Assembly: GCF_001522545.3 (NCBI RefSeq)
Contig: NC_031776.1
Span: 30,966,342 to 31,030,341 of the forward strand
Direction: 5' to 3'
From: Parus major
Lineage: Eukaryota; Chordata; Aves; Passeriformes; Paridae
DNA: 64,000 nucleotides
The position numbers and the translations under genes are program-made. Under the pieces are notes generated by a model, which saw only the letters and a program-made list of their open reading frames with translations, made no database searches and was not told the DNA's origin. Of this stretch, positions 1-12,600 are shown piece by piece (within the stretch, counting starts at the first letter, position 1; the number at the start of each line of letters is the position of its first letter).

Positions 1-2269
1 CTACTTCTTCCAGGACCTTCTATCAGCTTTTCATCAGACTTCTGCCATTTATTGGACTGATCACAACTAAATAAAGGAAGTTTATTTTAGTATTAGCAAC
101 ACTGTTTTGAATTGGCTTAAAATTTATGATTTGGCCTATCAAAATGAATGTTCTTTTGTTTCTGTGATCCACTCAAGCAGGATACAGCCCTTGGCACCCT
201 AAGCAGGTGTGGATTCAGCCTTTGCTCGTCCTGCTGTCTGATCTCTGCTTTATAAATTTGATGTGGTCAGTGGCTAAACAGCAGCTAAATTGCTTCTGAG
301 CACTCAGTGTAACTGAGGCCCCCAAGTTTTGTTTAGATGTGTGGATAGTTCAATGTTAGTGGAGTATGTTCCCTAAATGTATGTTAATTAATTGCAGTGT
401 CAGTACTGGAGTCAAAATGTGTGTGGTACAAAGGCACTTGACAATGGTATGAGCACGCATCGTGTCTAAATGCAAGTAATCTTATCAGAAATCAGGCTTC
501 TTTTCCTCTTCTCTGATCCTTTCTTATCTTCTACCAACACAGCATGTGACTGTTCTTTGCTTTCACTTGCCTGCATTAAGTAGGAGGCTGTAACTTATCG
601 TTGTTAATGCTGTGGTTTGAAAAAAGGGAAGGTAGATTGAGCCTCCAAAGGGACTGAGGGAAGCCAGCATCTCACAATCACAGCATGGACTGCAATGTTT
701 CAGAACACAGACTGACTGGCCAACTGGGGTGGGACATCTGCTGGGATATCCCTGCAGGAATAAACAACTGCAATACCAGGAAATCCATTCATTTGCATTT
801 GGTTGGGGTATAGTGCACATCTGTTTAGGCAATACAGCTGCAGTAGGAGGCTGTGGTTAACATTAGCCTGGAATTCTAGTTTTTGTGTACTGGAAGTTTG
901 TCTGGCTTAAACTCTTAAAACGTAGCACTCCCAGTTTGGACTCATTACTCCTCGAAAAGAGGTTTCAGAGGATTCCTTATCCCTTTTAGGATATATTGCA
1001 TCAGTTTCTGCGTGAAGCCTGACTTCTGGCATCCCTTAGCAGAGGAGATCTGGGATAGGGGCAGGTGTTTTTGCTCACCCTGTGTATTCTGGCTGTAGTT
1101 CTGGTATGCTGGCAGCCCACTGGCTTCACACTTGAATTATTGACAGCTTTTAGGTTAGAGTGCCCTTGGTAAGACTAGAGGAGGTTCACATCTTGGTGTA
1201 TGTCCTTGGCTGGTCTGCAACAACTTGTTCTAACAAAATCAAACAGTTGCAAACAGAAGGGCAGTTTGCCCTCTTTAGGAAACAATCTGGAAAATAAGTC
1301 AGTATTTTCATTAGGATCCTGAGGGGAGGGGTTAAAGAGCACCTCTTGGAGCTGGTTGTGGTACAATAACTGCAGGGTCAGGCAGGGTGGCATGAGGCTG
1401 CATCTGAACACACATTGCTTGTGTCTGGATGGATATTTGTAACAGGAGAATGAGAGATTGCTGTGACTGAAAGTTTAGAAGGCTGATGAAACAAAGCAGT
1501 TTAAAACCAGCTTTAAACTTTGTAACAGAACTTGGGTAGATTGGTGTTCATTGACAGTACATGTTACTAAAGGCTGAGTTTTACTCACTCCTGGTCATTA
1601 CCACTGCCTAGTCAAAGCAATTAGTCTGTAAAAGTTTCATTATAAATTGTGAGCAGAGGATACCACAGAGCTGGTGCCATGGATTTAGCGCTGATGGGCC
1701 TGTCACAGGTACCTTTTCTTGTTGCTAAGCAGTACTATGCCTCCTTTTCAGCTTTTGCTGCTGTTAAAAGAAAAGCAAGTTTTTTTCCAAAATTCAAGGT
1801 TGCATCTCATCATTGACTGGTAATTTGACCATCACTGAGTAAGTCAATTTTGAGGCCTCTCCTTTCAACCTGTATTTTCCAGCCTTTGGTTCTTATCTCA
1901 TATCTGAGCTGTTTGCTGTAACAAGAGGCACCTGGTACCCAGCTCTAGCTCATACAGTTATTTCTAGAATAATTTCTTAAGCATAAGAGGCCAGAATTTG
2001 GGACTTGCACATTTGGCATTGGAATGCAGGCCTTCTCCTAGCAGTGGCAATACTATTTTTACTGAGCTACATGGTACAAAAATACATATACACTGTTTAC
2101 TAGTCATGATGTGTCAGGTTGCCTATGTTTGAGTTTATAACAGACTAATAATTAAATACCACTCAAGGTGCTGTTTTTAATGGTGCAAAAGCTTCTGCTT
2201 TGGCTACAGATAATTAAGGTTTTAGAACTGTGTAGCTGCTGATGAATGGTGCATTCAACTGATGAAGAG

Positions 2270-2309
2270 TTTAATCCTGAGTATCCTGATTTAATCCTGA
2301 GTATCCTGA
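2270..2309. repeat. Perfect 20-bp tandem duplication
   Basis: Two identical head-to-tail copies of a 20-bp unit (TTTAATCCTGAGTATCCTGA) occupy 2270-2289 and 2290-2309. The lack of mismatches suggests a recent slippage or duplication event. Confidence 0.95.
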
Positions 2310-3735
2310 GGATACTGGTGTTCCAAGCTTACCCTAAGTACCATTTCTAATATAGGTACAGATTGGACAGAGAATATCAAGCTGTGTATATGTACATACT
2401 TATAAAGAGACTTTGCTTAATCTCTTGTAGATGATTAATTCTCCTTCTTAAAAAGTGAAGAGGAATATGTGGATATGTGTCACCAAAATCTGTTCACATG
2501 AAGATGAACTGTTTGTACTTTATTTTACACATTAAAAAAAAAAAGTTAAATCTTAAAATGCTGAGAGATATGTGGTTTGCACCCCTAATGTACAGATCAC
2601 TTTAATTAGGGTGCTTATCTGAGCTGATTCTTGATAGCATGAGGTTTCTTTTGTAGCAATGACATCAGCATGGTAATGTTATCCTCTCTAACTAGTGAAT
2701 GACCAGCTGTTGAACAGGAGTTTATTAAATCCAGAACAGAAAAAAGCTGTTTCTAATGAAGCTGTATAATAGTACTTCTAGTATTTTAAATTTCTTATGC
2801 TTGTGTAAATGGGTGGAAGGATAGCCCTTTTTCAAATAAATATGTGAATCATTTTTGTTCAGGGTAGGGACTGTTGAGTTGTAAATTGTGGTACATTTTT
2901 TACAGAAGTTGTAACTAGTCTGTTTAGAAACAACCCAAAAAACCCCAAATACTTGCCTACCACCCCACAGAATGTTGTTTCAGTTGTGGTGGGATTTTGG
3001 CTGGTTAGAGTTGAATTTGAGAAAGAACATAACAAAGATGCTGTTTCTTAGAGGTGTTCTTGCCCTCGTGTATCTTTTCATCCTGTTTTTCACACTTGGT
3101 GTTTAGTTTATGTACATCAACTGATCTAAGTCAGGAAGAATTATCTTCCTAAAAGTTTCACAAACAAACTCACAACTATAACATCCAGTTTACAGAGAGT
3201 GCTGGAATTACTTCAAGAGATGTCTGATGAATGGGACCACATCTTTCCAAAGTTTAAAAAAGGGGTGGGGAGTGGGTACAAAAAAAAGCACCTGTCATTC
3301 TTTAGAGGCACAAACAGAAATGGGTGTCCATATCCTCTTTAGATATGTGCATTTGGAGACTAGACTAGGAAAAAGCATTAGTAATTAACAGGATTTCCTC
3401 CTTTGGAACATTTATTAGATGTGCAGGAGAATAAGGGAAATACACTACCACCTGAAGTTTCGGGGTGTCTTATTTGGTATGGCCAGAGAGATAAAAGTCA
3501 AAATCCATCAGTGATTACAGCAGACCAATGTGTGTTTATTGCTTCAGCTCTTGCTCAGCTCAGTTATTAATTTCCTGTCAAAACAGAAATACACAGAGAC
3601 ATTTCTGTGCTGCTGTCTTCATGCATTCCACATCACCCCTTGATATCTTCTGTCCACTGCCCACTTAGGTACTGAATAATGACTCGTTATAGGTCTGTGG
3701 TAATCATTTACTGGGGAATAGTAGTGTTGCAGTGC

Positions 3736-3749
3736 TTGACAGCTGTCAA
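3736..3749. promoter_or_regulatory. 14-bp palindrome with a TALE-homeodomain (MEIS/PKNOX/TGIF) dimer core
   Basis: TTGACAGCTGTCAA is a perfect palindrome. Its inner 12 bp, TGACAGCTGTCA, is the inverted TGACAG pair bound in vitro by MEIS/PKNOX/TGIF dimers, and the centre CAGCTG is also an E-box. The match is seen directly; regulatory use is inference. A 14-bp palindrome can arise by chance in 64 kb. Confidence 0.3.
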
Positions 3750-5890
3750 ATCTGGGATTAAATATATACCAAAATCAGTGCAGCTGTCTGTGGAAGCTCA
3801 GGGGACCACAGGGATTCTGCTGTGCACTTCATAAACCTCCATGGCCACCAGCAGTGCTGTAAAGTTAATTAGTTAAGTACGTGTTCTTGGGTGCTCATCA
3901 AGTTGCTGGCCACTGGAATTGCTTGAGGAAAAATAGGGCTTATTGGTTTTTTATATTTGGGTTTGGGGTTTTTTGTTTGTTTGTTTATTGAAATAGAGGG
4001 ACCATTCTTCCAGCTGTCAATGAATTTTAGTCCTTTCTTATGGGAAAAGTTTAATATTTGCCATCTACCTTCTTAGAATTTTTAAGTGGATTTAAGATTT
4101 ATTTTTCTGTTGATAAATAGAACAGAAAAGTCAGCACCTCATTAAGGAGATCATTCTCATAGTTCAGTGTCATTATGCTGTTTCTTATACCATCTTTCTT
4201 TCTGTTCTAGAACTTTAAAAGGAAGAGTGTGAAATACTTGCATTTTTAATTGCTGGTTTTAATGTTAATTATGTTCAGGGTTTTGGTTTTTTTCCCCCCT
4301 AAACAACTAGTCATAAACAATCATTAGCACTTGTCTGTTAAAATATGGTGGTGATAGGTTTACTTTCTTATTTAGTGTTTTCTGCTTCACAGACAAGTGA
4401 TAATTGAGGAAGAAATATTGACCATTTAACCACACATCTTATTGCTGTAGAGGCTGCTGTCTTACAAGTGCTTACTTGAAATTAAGTCACTGAGGGAGTT
4501 TATCTTGAATATACTCGATTTGTTTTTAAAGTAGTGGTATAGTTTTAGACAATGGAATTTTCCATATTTTATTGCACCCAGTATTGCAAAAGAATAGTAA
4601 AACTTGCAGCTTTAAATGGAGCAACAATATTCTGCTATATAGTCAGACCAAAAATATCTTGAAACTATAGTTAAACAGAAAGAAGTAAAATTCCTTCCTG
4701 CCATTTCTTGGAAAATTAACTGGAATTTATGCAGAGCAGCATTAAACAAAGTCCTTCATTTTCTCTTTTGAGACTGTTCATTTTTTTAACTGAGACATTT
4801 TCAGTGTGAAAAAAGCCAGCTTGAGGGCTTTATGATGTTTTTCACTGTACTTGCAATTAATTTCTCTGCCCCTTTCCTCCTTAAGCAAGAGATGGCTGCA
4901 GATTGTTCTTTTAGCAGTGTGATTGCACAGGACAGTGTCTGCCTTGCCTGCTTTAGTTTAAATAATGCACATTCACTTCTTTAATCAATCTGAATCAATG
5001 TGTGAAATGTGCACACTCAAGACACGTTGAAGATAAGTGCTCCAAAGGTATTTTTGTCCTGCTGCAGAACTCCTGGTTCAACTGGAAGCAGAAGATCTAT
5101 AGGGAATTTTAACAAGCAGGGAGCGCTGCTAGCAGGGATCTGAGTAATTATCCTATTAAAACAGAGCAACATCTGCATTATCTGTGCAAGCACAGAATGG
5201 AAAGGAACATTATGTTCTCTAATCCTGTCTGGGAGCATTATGAAGTTAAAAGGATAACATTTTACCAAATCTGTGTTCTAACATGATAGGTTACACTTAA
5301 TTACCTTTTAATTACCCCTCTTCTAGTTGGACTTCAAGCTAAGGACCCTGCCTCTAGCTCTCATCACAGACCATTTCTTGCCTTTGGATTCTTCATGCCA
5401 GGTTTTATAATTGAGTTTACCTTGAAAAGTTGATCCTTCTGTATCTTGAAGACCTTTATTACAATTATTCCTCCCTTGTGTATGAAAAGCTCTGAGAATA
5501 TTAGTTCTTGTATAGAAGACATGTTGCAGCATTCAGAAGTTTGTGTTTTCAATTTAGTAGCAACGAGCAGCCTCGTTGGAGTATGTTTTATGGATGAGGA
5601 GTAACTATGCACAGCAGAGGCCACACAGGAGCAGGACATCATTCCAGCCTCCCAACTGCTTGCAGTGGAAGCCAGGAGTGTGTATTGGCTTAAATAATGT
5701 AGATTTCTTCTTTCCTCTGTACCCCTGAGGGAGTCTGATTTCCTGATCACCTATCTAGCCATATGCTGTAGCTCTTGCCAGGAACTCCGAGCAGTGTCAC
5801 TGCCAGCTAAAATTACTTGTTTTCTGAGAAGTGAATTACACTGGAATGGTCTGAAATTGCTGCACTGGCAATATCACAAAGTTTTGTGTA

Positions 5891-5910
5891 CACACACACA
5901 CACACACACA
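5891..5910. repeat. (CA)10 microsatellite
   Basis: Ten uninterrupted CA units sit about 316 bp upstream of the probable start of the first coding exon. The length is likely to be polymorphic between individuals. Confidence 0.95.
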
Positions 5911-6227
5911 AATAAATATGTAACAGCAGCCTTACTTTGAAATACAGCTTAGAAACCACTTCAGGCAGGGAATTTGATCCAGATCCTGTGAGGTGTTCTC
6001 CACCTGCTCGGGCACATCGCTCCTGCTTTGTTGTCTTTCCAGTGCTTTTCTCAGCCTCTTTTTGCTCTGGCTACCGCAGTACAATGATGAGACATGCAAA
6101 TTAAACATTTATAAAGCAAGCATATTGTCTGCTCCTGGTTTGTACCAGTTAGAGGGAGGACATAGTGTGGCTGGTAAAAACTTCATGTTTCATAGTGCTA
6201 ACTATGCTTTTTTCTCCTTTCAACAGG

Positions 6228-6272
6228 ATGGAACTGAAACACAGATATATGTTGACAAAGGAGTTGGAATAA
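6228..6272 (+). other. Upstream ORF 1 in the MGAT5 leader (14 codons)
   Basis: ATG at 6228 opens a 14-residue frame (MELKHRYMLTKELE) that stops at TAA 6270-6272. It is present in the mRNA only if the 6226 acceptor is used. Its ATG would start at the second base of that exon, so its -3 context depends on the upstream exon. A regulatory role is inferred only from position. Confidence 0.4.
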
Positions 6273-6310
6273 GACTGAGTCCTGCTCTGTGATATTTTTA
6301 TACCTGGACC

Positions 6311-6340
6311 ATGAACTTGCTGTTTGGCTTCATGCTTTAG
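6311..6340 (+). other. Upstream ORF 2 in the MGAT5 leader (9 codons)
   Basis: ATG at 6311 in a good context (ACCATGA) opens a nine-residue frame, MNLLFGFML, ending at TAG 6338-6340, 37 nt before the main ATG. The stop codon overlaps the AG of the alternative acceptor, so splicing at 6340 would remove this uORF entirely. Confidence 0.45.
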
Positions 6341-6377
6341 GAACCTTTGTAGTGACTGTGTGAAGCTGTTTGGAATC

Positions 6378-6615
6378 ATGGCATTCTCTCCATGGAAGCT
6401 GTCCTCTCAGAAACTTGGCTTTTTTCTGGTGACTTTTGGTTTTATTTGGGGAATGATGCTTCTGCATTTTACTATTCAGCAGCAAACACAACATGAAAGC
6501 AGTTCAGTCCTGCGTGAGCAAATTTTGGATCTCAGCAAAAGATACATCAAAGCATTAGCTGAAGAAAATAAAAATGTAGTTGATGGGCCTTATGTTGGGA
6601 CAGTGACAGCATACG
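6378..6615 (+). CDS. MGAT5: MGAT5 coding exon 1: cytoplasmic tail, membrane anchor, start of stalk
   Basis: Encodes residues 1-79 plus the first base of Asp80. The order is a short basic cytoplasmic tail (MAFSPWKLSSQK), a hydrophobic signal-anchor at about residues 13-29 (LGFFLVTFGFIWGMMLL), then HFTIQQ and a helical stalk (REQILDLSKRYIKALAEENK). This is the type II topology of a Golgi glycosyltransferase. From the literature, GnT-V is cut at the luminal end of this anchor by intramembrane proteases (SPPL3, gamma-secretase) to release a soluble form, and the HFTIQQ segment is kept here. The N-terminus is one residue shorter than human (AFSPW against ALFTPW). The donor is G|GTGAGT, phase 1. 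The start choice rests on the TGA at 6312 and the ATG context. Confidence 0.97.
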
Positions 6616-9600
6616 GTGAGTGTGTTCTCTGGATTATCTGATAATCTCATTAAGGCTTTTTCCTCAATTGTCCAAACATTTTGCTTCATAAAGCTGCTTA
6701 ATTAGCAGTACTTCCCTGTGCATTTTCTGTTCAAATGCAGAAAATGGCCTTCCCTTTTACGTGAGGCAAATAGTACAATTCCAATCACTTGGAAATGAAG
6801 CTGTCTGCTAATTTTTATTACATCTCTCTATCTAGTATGCCTTAGGCTATTTGTTAGAACCCAGTTTTAAAAAACTTTTTTGGTGTTTTTGAGAAAGTTG
6901 GGAGGCTTTTCAATTTTAGTTTCTGTGATCTAAGAAATTCCCTGTGGAAAAACTTGCCTTAGTTATAAAATGGAGACTGTTACATTTATTTCTTCTTTCC
7001 CGTTTCACGTCTTTGTTCAGTCAATTTACTTAATGTTTAAGTTTTTTTATCTGGAATAAGCTTAAATTAAGCTTAAGTATATCCTATTTGCCTCAGGGCA
7101 GAAAACTCCATGAGTTTTAGTGCTTTGTTTGGCACTAGGTTTTAATGCTTACTCTCTTCCAGTTTGTACATGAGCGTGAAGTTATCGTGCATGTCTCAGA
7201 CAAAGCAAGCAGAAAAGAATGAAGCATATTACCCAAAAATATTACTAAAATAAAAATATAATCAAATTTCAGGTTAGGTGTGGTTCCCTTCAGTCTATTA
7301 ATATCACATAATATACCTTACTTGTTTAGCAGTTTTTAGACTCGCTTTTTTTTACTACTTACCTATGCACTTCCAGACTGTCTGAAAAGCTAATTAGTCA
7401 TTTAGATTTGTTTTCTTTTATAATTATCTTAATATTCAGCTCTGAAGAAATTGAGTGGATAGTTTTTGTGTGCTTTGACAAAGAATGTAGACTAGGATGC
7501 AACAGACAGAATAGCTGCACTTTCCCTCTAGTTTTTTCTTATTACTCTATACTTTTTTGGTGCCTGCAGTGAAAATATCCTGCTGGAAGGTTTTCTCTGT
7601 GTCTTGTTTCTGTCACCACTCCTTTTTCCTCTAAAAAGCAAATTTTTGAGTTGGTGTGCATTTGCTAGCCTGTAAGCCTGAGATTATTATCCCCAGCATA
7701 GCTAACAATTAAATTGCTTTGTTGCTTAAATAACAACCTGCCCTTATTCTGTAACTCCAGATTTGTGGCTGCATGTTGAACTATACCAGAATTGTAGCTT
7801 ACAAAGCTACACAAGTAAAACAGAGTGGTACTAGATCAATATTTGGCTTGAGGATTTCTGAGCAAGTAGAAATCCTTAGAGGATCGTGTGATTAGGCTCA
7901 ACACAAAACTTTATCTGCTGTACAGCCATTACCAGTGTCCTGTTACTGTACAGGGGTGCTTGATGGTGGATAAATTGAGAAAGAAAATATTCAACAAGCC
8001 CCAAACAATCTGGCTCCAGATATTGAAGATATATGGATATCCTGCATTAATACATATGCAGGATATCCATAGGAAAAGCTCCCCTGCAGCTGGTTGCCTA
8101 TGGCATTAATTTCCTGTTCCAAATCCTGCTGGGGAATAAATTGACTCTCCTCCAAACACTGGTCAAGTTCCCAAGGAGAAGTTAAACTGCATTTGGAAGC
8201 GGGTGAAATAACTTTGTGACACTTCTGTGAAGGGAAAGCCAGGGAAATGGTGTAGCAATTTCAAGTCCATGGCTAAGATTTTTTAGATTAAAGACTTAAA
8301 ATTTAAGTTTGGCCAGGTCTTTTCAACAAAGTAATTTGGAAAGATGGAAAATAATGGTAATGCAGTTATTTAAAATATTTCTGGGAAAAGCACTGTGGTG
8401 AGTAAATAACACTATATTAAATAACAGTTTATGAAAGTGGGTAAGTTAATTACTTAATAAGATAATTTGTCCTGTTTGGCACACCAAATGACTTGTTGCT
8501 TGCAAATAATCAGGTTAGCTCTTCAGAAATAAACACATTAATGGCTGATGTTAATAATAATTGGTAGAAGTTTCTTCAATATTCTGTGAAATTTAATGCT
8601 CTTGCTTATTTAGCCTTTTTATTTTTCTTAATGTTATCTTCTGATTACTTTAAGTGAGCACAGTCGTGATTTCCATGTTCAAGAATAAATTTAATGTTGA
8701 CTGGGTTTGGCTGCTTTTACCCACCTGAAAGGTTTTCAGTTTTTCCTTAATTGTGGTTGCACAGATTGTTTACTTTCTCACTTTTTCTTTCTACCGTGTA
8801 TTCACCTGTCAGGTAGGTGGTTCAAACATTTTCCTTTCCAAAGTTATAATTCAGATATACACAGTGAATATTATATTTTTCTTTTTTAGCAGTAAACTGT
8901 TCTTTTACAAAATTTCTATGAATCTGTGCTTCTGCCTTCCCCTTCCCAAACTAGCCTCCACTTGCCTTTTTGATGAGACAAGGTGTCTCTCTTATCAGTG
9001 TTTTGACATCAGAATTAAACAATAATAAATTTGAACCTCCTTTGTATCTATGATCTGTGTCTGCTTTTATGTAGGCTACATTTCTTCCTCACTGTTTCCT
9101 GAATTATTTTTACTCCTTTTTTTCCTAGATTTTTTTCTTTCTTCTGTACCATGGTTTTGTTCATGTTAAGTCCAGAGTTTCCTTTTCTTCTGCACACTAT
9201 GCCATTAAATAAATTCTAGACCCTTTTTAAAATAGACCAGATGTGTGGACTGGTGCTTCAGATTCCACCTTCTGATCTTTACAGGACAAAGGAAAACACT
9301 GTTATAATGAGAAAGGCTTTCTTTATGGCACCATGGAATAAATATGATTCTCCTTTTGTTTGGAGAAAACAATTATAAGCTTTCTAAAGTAATAGCATTT
9401 TCTTATTTAGTCTCTTGTTTGCACAAGAATTGAGATAGTCATGGGAAAAAGGGTTTTAAAAAGCACAGAGTGAATGTGGCAAAAATACAACTGATGTAGA
9501 GACAGTGCAATCTCTTCAGATGTATGGAAACATTTTCTATTTTAGATCAGAATGTTACTTGATTCTAAAGTTGTGTAAAAGAGAAAATATACCAAAACAC

Positions 9601-12600
9601 ATGCAGTTATTTTATGTAATAAAATGGGAAAATCACGTAAACTCCTTGTACCACATTCTTTAATCTTTACAAGGGTAAATGAACAAAGGACAATAGTTTC
9701 ATCTTCTTTAGCTTGTTGCCATTATAATTATACAGTTTAAACTGATAGTGGTCTAGTTTTCTCCTCTTGCCCTCAGTTCTCTTAGCTTACCAAAGTGTCT
9801 TGTGTTCCTTCAAGGAATCTGAACAAAATAAAAGCAAGAGAAAAAAATATCAGAGGACTCTTTCCGTGTTGTCATTTGATATGCAAATTCCTGATATTGT
9901 TCATTGCCTTCCATGCCAAGGAAGTGCTGTGTCAGACCAAGCAGAGACAATCACCAGCAGACTGAAGAAAGGAAACATGATTTTTGGTGTTTTATGAATA
10001 CAAAAGAAAGGTTGAGCTTAAATTATTATTTTTTTTAAATCATTACCTATTTTTAATTTGCCAGTGCAGAAGCTGGTTACGTGGAGGAGATGCAGAAGGT
10101 TTTTATACTGGCTCAAAGCTGTCCATTTTGGGAAGGGGATTTTCATTCCCAGGTGACTGAGTAGCAACAGACTGTTCCTCTAATAGTGCTTGAATATGGA
10201 TTTAGGTTTAGACTCATTATTATTTTAGCAGCTTCTTATTACTTAAGCCATTGAAAAGCAAGCATTTTTCTGTTCCTGTAATGGCTCACATTTCACCTTG
10301 GATGTGGATACCTATGAGGTGCAGTGTGCTTTGTGAAACAGACAGGCTGACAAGTTCCATGGCCAGGGAAGCTTGGATCTGGGGCTGAACAAAGTAAGAA
10401 ACATGAGTGCATAGAGCTGGAAATGGCAAAGATTTGCGCTGAGAAAATGTGTGTATGCTTACATATGTATATATTTGTATATGTATGTATATATGTATAA
10501 CAGATATATAGATCTGGTTTCTGATTCTGTCTGACAAGTGTGCACTACATTATTAAGCAGTTTAACTTATCATTTTCATTTGCAGATTTGAAGAAGACAC
10601 TTGCTGTCCTGTTGGATAATATCTTGCAGCGCATTGGGAAGTTGGAGTCCAAGGTGGAAAATCTTGTACTTAATGGAACAGGAGCAAACTCGACCAACAA
10701 TACTACCACTTCTGTTCCCATCTTAGGAGCAGCTGAAAAGCTTAATGTAGCAGGTGTGTATGGTAATTAATAAAATTATTTATGGGCTGTTTAATCTGAA
10801 CCTTTTCTCTCTTGGGCATAACACGATTTTTTCAGTGTTAGGTTCTTGGAATGTCATGGAAAACAAAATTCAAAGTCTAGCCATTATCAATGACAAGCTG
10901 AAATCCAAGCTTACTGGAAGATCTTTCTTCTGTGGTAACTTTTACATGTTAGAAAACCAAAATCTCTGCTAAATGAAATAGTCCCATTTGTAGCAGATGT
11001 TTCATGGTTTAAATGGTTGTACTTTAGAATGATGAAACTGATCTTTTCTCTTGAAGCCTAACTATTTAAGTTGGTATCAACCTGCTCTGCCATTCTACCC
11101 ATATGCACTTTATTGCTTATTAACTGAAAGAAAACATTTATTGTATTTGTTGGTCATGATTTAAAAATGTCTTTCCCTGCCGTGTTTAATGGCCCCTAGG
11201 ATTTGACACAGAGAGATCACCTACCTGGTACATTCAGTTAACATAAAAACATGTTTTGAGATGACATTTGAAGTCATTCATTTTGTCTTCAATGAATGGA
11301 TTGTTTTGTTCTGCCACCAAGTTGAAACAGATACTGGCAGTCCTGACTCATAGGAAAGTCTAAGTCCAATGTTCTTTGCAGTCCCAAAAAGAGAACAGGG
11401 CAGAAGAGTTAAAGCAACTTGGTAAATAAATTGATAACTGTGCTCCTGTGTCTTGCCTGTCCTTGGGTTTCCTGCAAAAATAAATATTTCTGTTGTGAGG
11501 GTGTTACCTGCTGAAATTCTCAAAATAGAGAAGCAAATGCTGCCCTTGGTAGGGAAATGCCCCTGGAATAAGTCTAGGACAAGCAGATTTGCAAGTGATT
11601 GCCTGATGACAGCGTGGCAGCAGAGTTGGTCTCAGCTGCTCAGTCCTAACTTCATTTATCTGTACTAGGGTGCTAAAGTCATGTTATCTCTTGGTCAGAC
11701 AGACTTTTCCCTCCCCCCGTCTGCCTTGTCTTGGTAAATCTGAAGGCAGATCAGGAGTGAGTAGCTGAAGAGGTGCAGCACCTGCAGGGTACTGACACCT
11801 TCCTGCCAGAAGGCATCCAGCACAAGATCTTGGTTGGAAAAACTTCCGCTGAGATGGAAAGTGAACACTGTTAGAATTTCTGGGCCATATATAAAATGAA
11901 AAACATCCCTGTAAGTTTTCTTTCTGTAGCTGGACAAAAGAGACTTGCTGCTGTTATTTCCTTAGGTTTGCAGATAATTGGGACATGTATACTCATTATG
12001 TTGCTTTAAAATTTATAGGCAGAGGTTCATTGCTCTTACCTGAAAAGGAAACATCTTTCAGCAGTTCATAGGGTGATTTGAATGTTGTTTATTATTCTTG
12101 GAGTGGGCTAGATTCTCAATTTTGTTATTCTGGAGCAACATTGAAGGAGCCTGGTAAGAGTTTCCCATTAGCCGTGTTTGCATTAGTTTGTACTGCCCAA
12201 GGCTTGATCTGTGGCGAAGAACACAATTCCTCTTATTAGAGCCACAGGTTTTTTACCTTTGACTCTCAGTAAGATGAGTTTAAATTGTCTGAAGCAATGG
12301 TTAAACAGCAGCAAGGAACCTTCAGCTTCCTTAAGGTTTGATTAATGTATTGTGCTGATGATTGGATAATGTCACTGCTCAGGTACCTGGACTGGATAGT
12401 ACCTAGGGTTAGAGTAGAGCTCAAACCTAATCCCTGTGTGAAGTGCCTGCTCTTCATCCATTTGCAGCAATCACTGGCAATTACTCAGATCAGAGGCAGC
12501 CAAATGGAAATGAAAATGTTGTCTCTACTTCTTCCTTTATGGCAGTTTCCTGACAGCACACTCTGGAAGTCATATGATTCCAGCATAATCGTAATATAAA

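Larger units (their letters stand above)
1..6226 (+). other. 3' part of the intron upstream of the first MGAT5 coding exon
   Basis: No supportable exon or RNA gene was found in this AT-rich stretch. All open frames are short and unlike known proteins. It holds a perfect 20-bp tandem duplication at 2270-2309, a T/G-rich low-complexity tract near 3950-3990, a 14-bp palindrome at 3736-3749 and a (CA)10 microsatellite at 5891-5910. MGAT5 has non-coding 5' exons in mammals, so the promoter presumably lies further upstream; that is inference. The stretch ends in a strong polypyrimidine tract and AG at 6225-6226. Confidence 0.75.
6227..6377 (+). other. MGAT5: Probable 5' UTR part of MGAT5 coding exon 1
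   Basis: A strong acceptor (about 16 nt of mostly pyrimidines followed by CAACAG) ends at 6226, so the exon probably starts at 6227. A second, weaker candidate acceptor, TGCTTTAG, ends at 6340 and would leave only a 37-nt leader. The main ATG at 6378 has A at -3 and G at +4, a favourable context. The reading frame upstream is closed by TGA at 6312-6314, which fixes 6378 as the first in-frame ATG. Two upstream ORFs lie in this leader. Which acceptor is used needs cDNA. Confidence 0.65.
6616..10585 (+). other. MGAT5 intron (3,970 bp) between coding exons 1 and 2
   Basis: Flanked by GTGAGT and TTTGCAG. No exon-like open frame was recognised. It contains a perfect 16-bp hairpin at 8032-8071 and a TA/TG-rich tract at 10461-10512, close to the 3' splice site. 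Confidence 0.9.

Noticed and set aside
5993..6292. Open frame of 99 codons with a hydrophobic, signal-peptide-like start
   Set aside because: It spans the acceptor at 6226, starts without ATG, and has no match to MGAT5 or other proteins known to me. The hydrophobicity comes from T-rich intron sequence.
6324..6377. N-terminal extension of MGAT5 in frame with exon 1
   Set aside because: It begins at TTG, not ATG, and is closed upstream by TGA at 6312. The known protein starts at the ATG at 6378, which has a good context.
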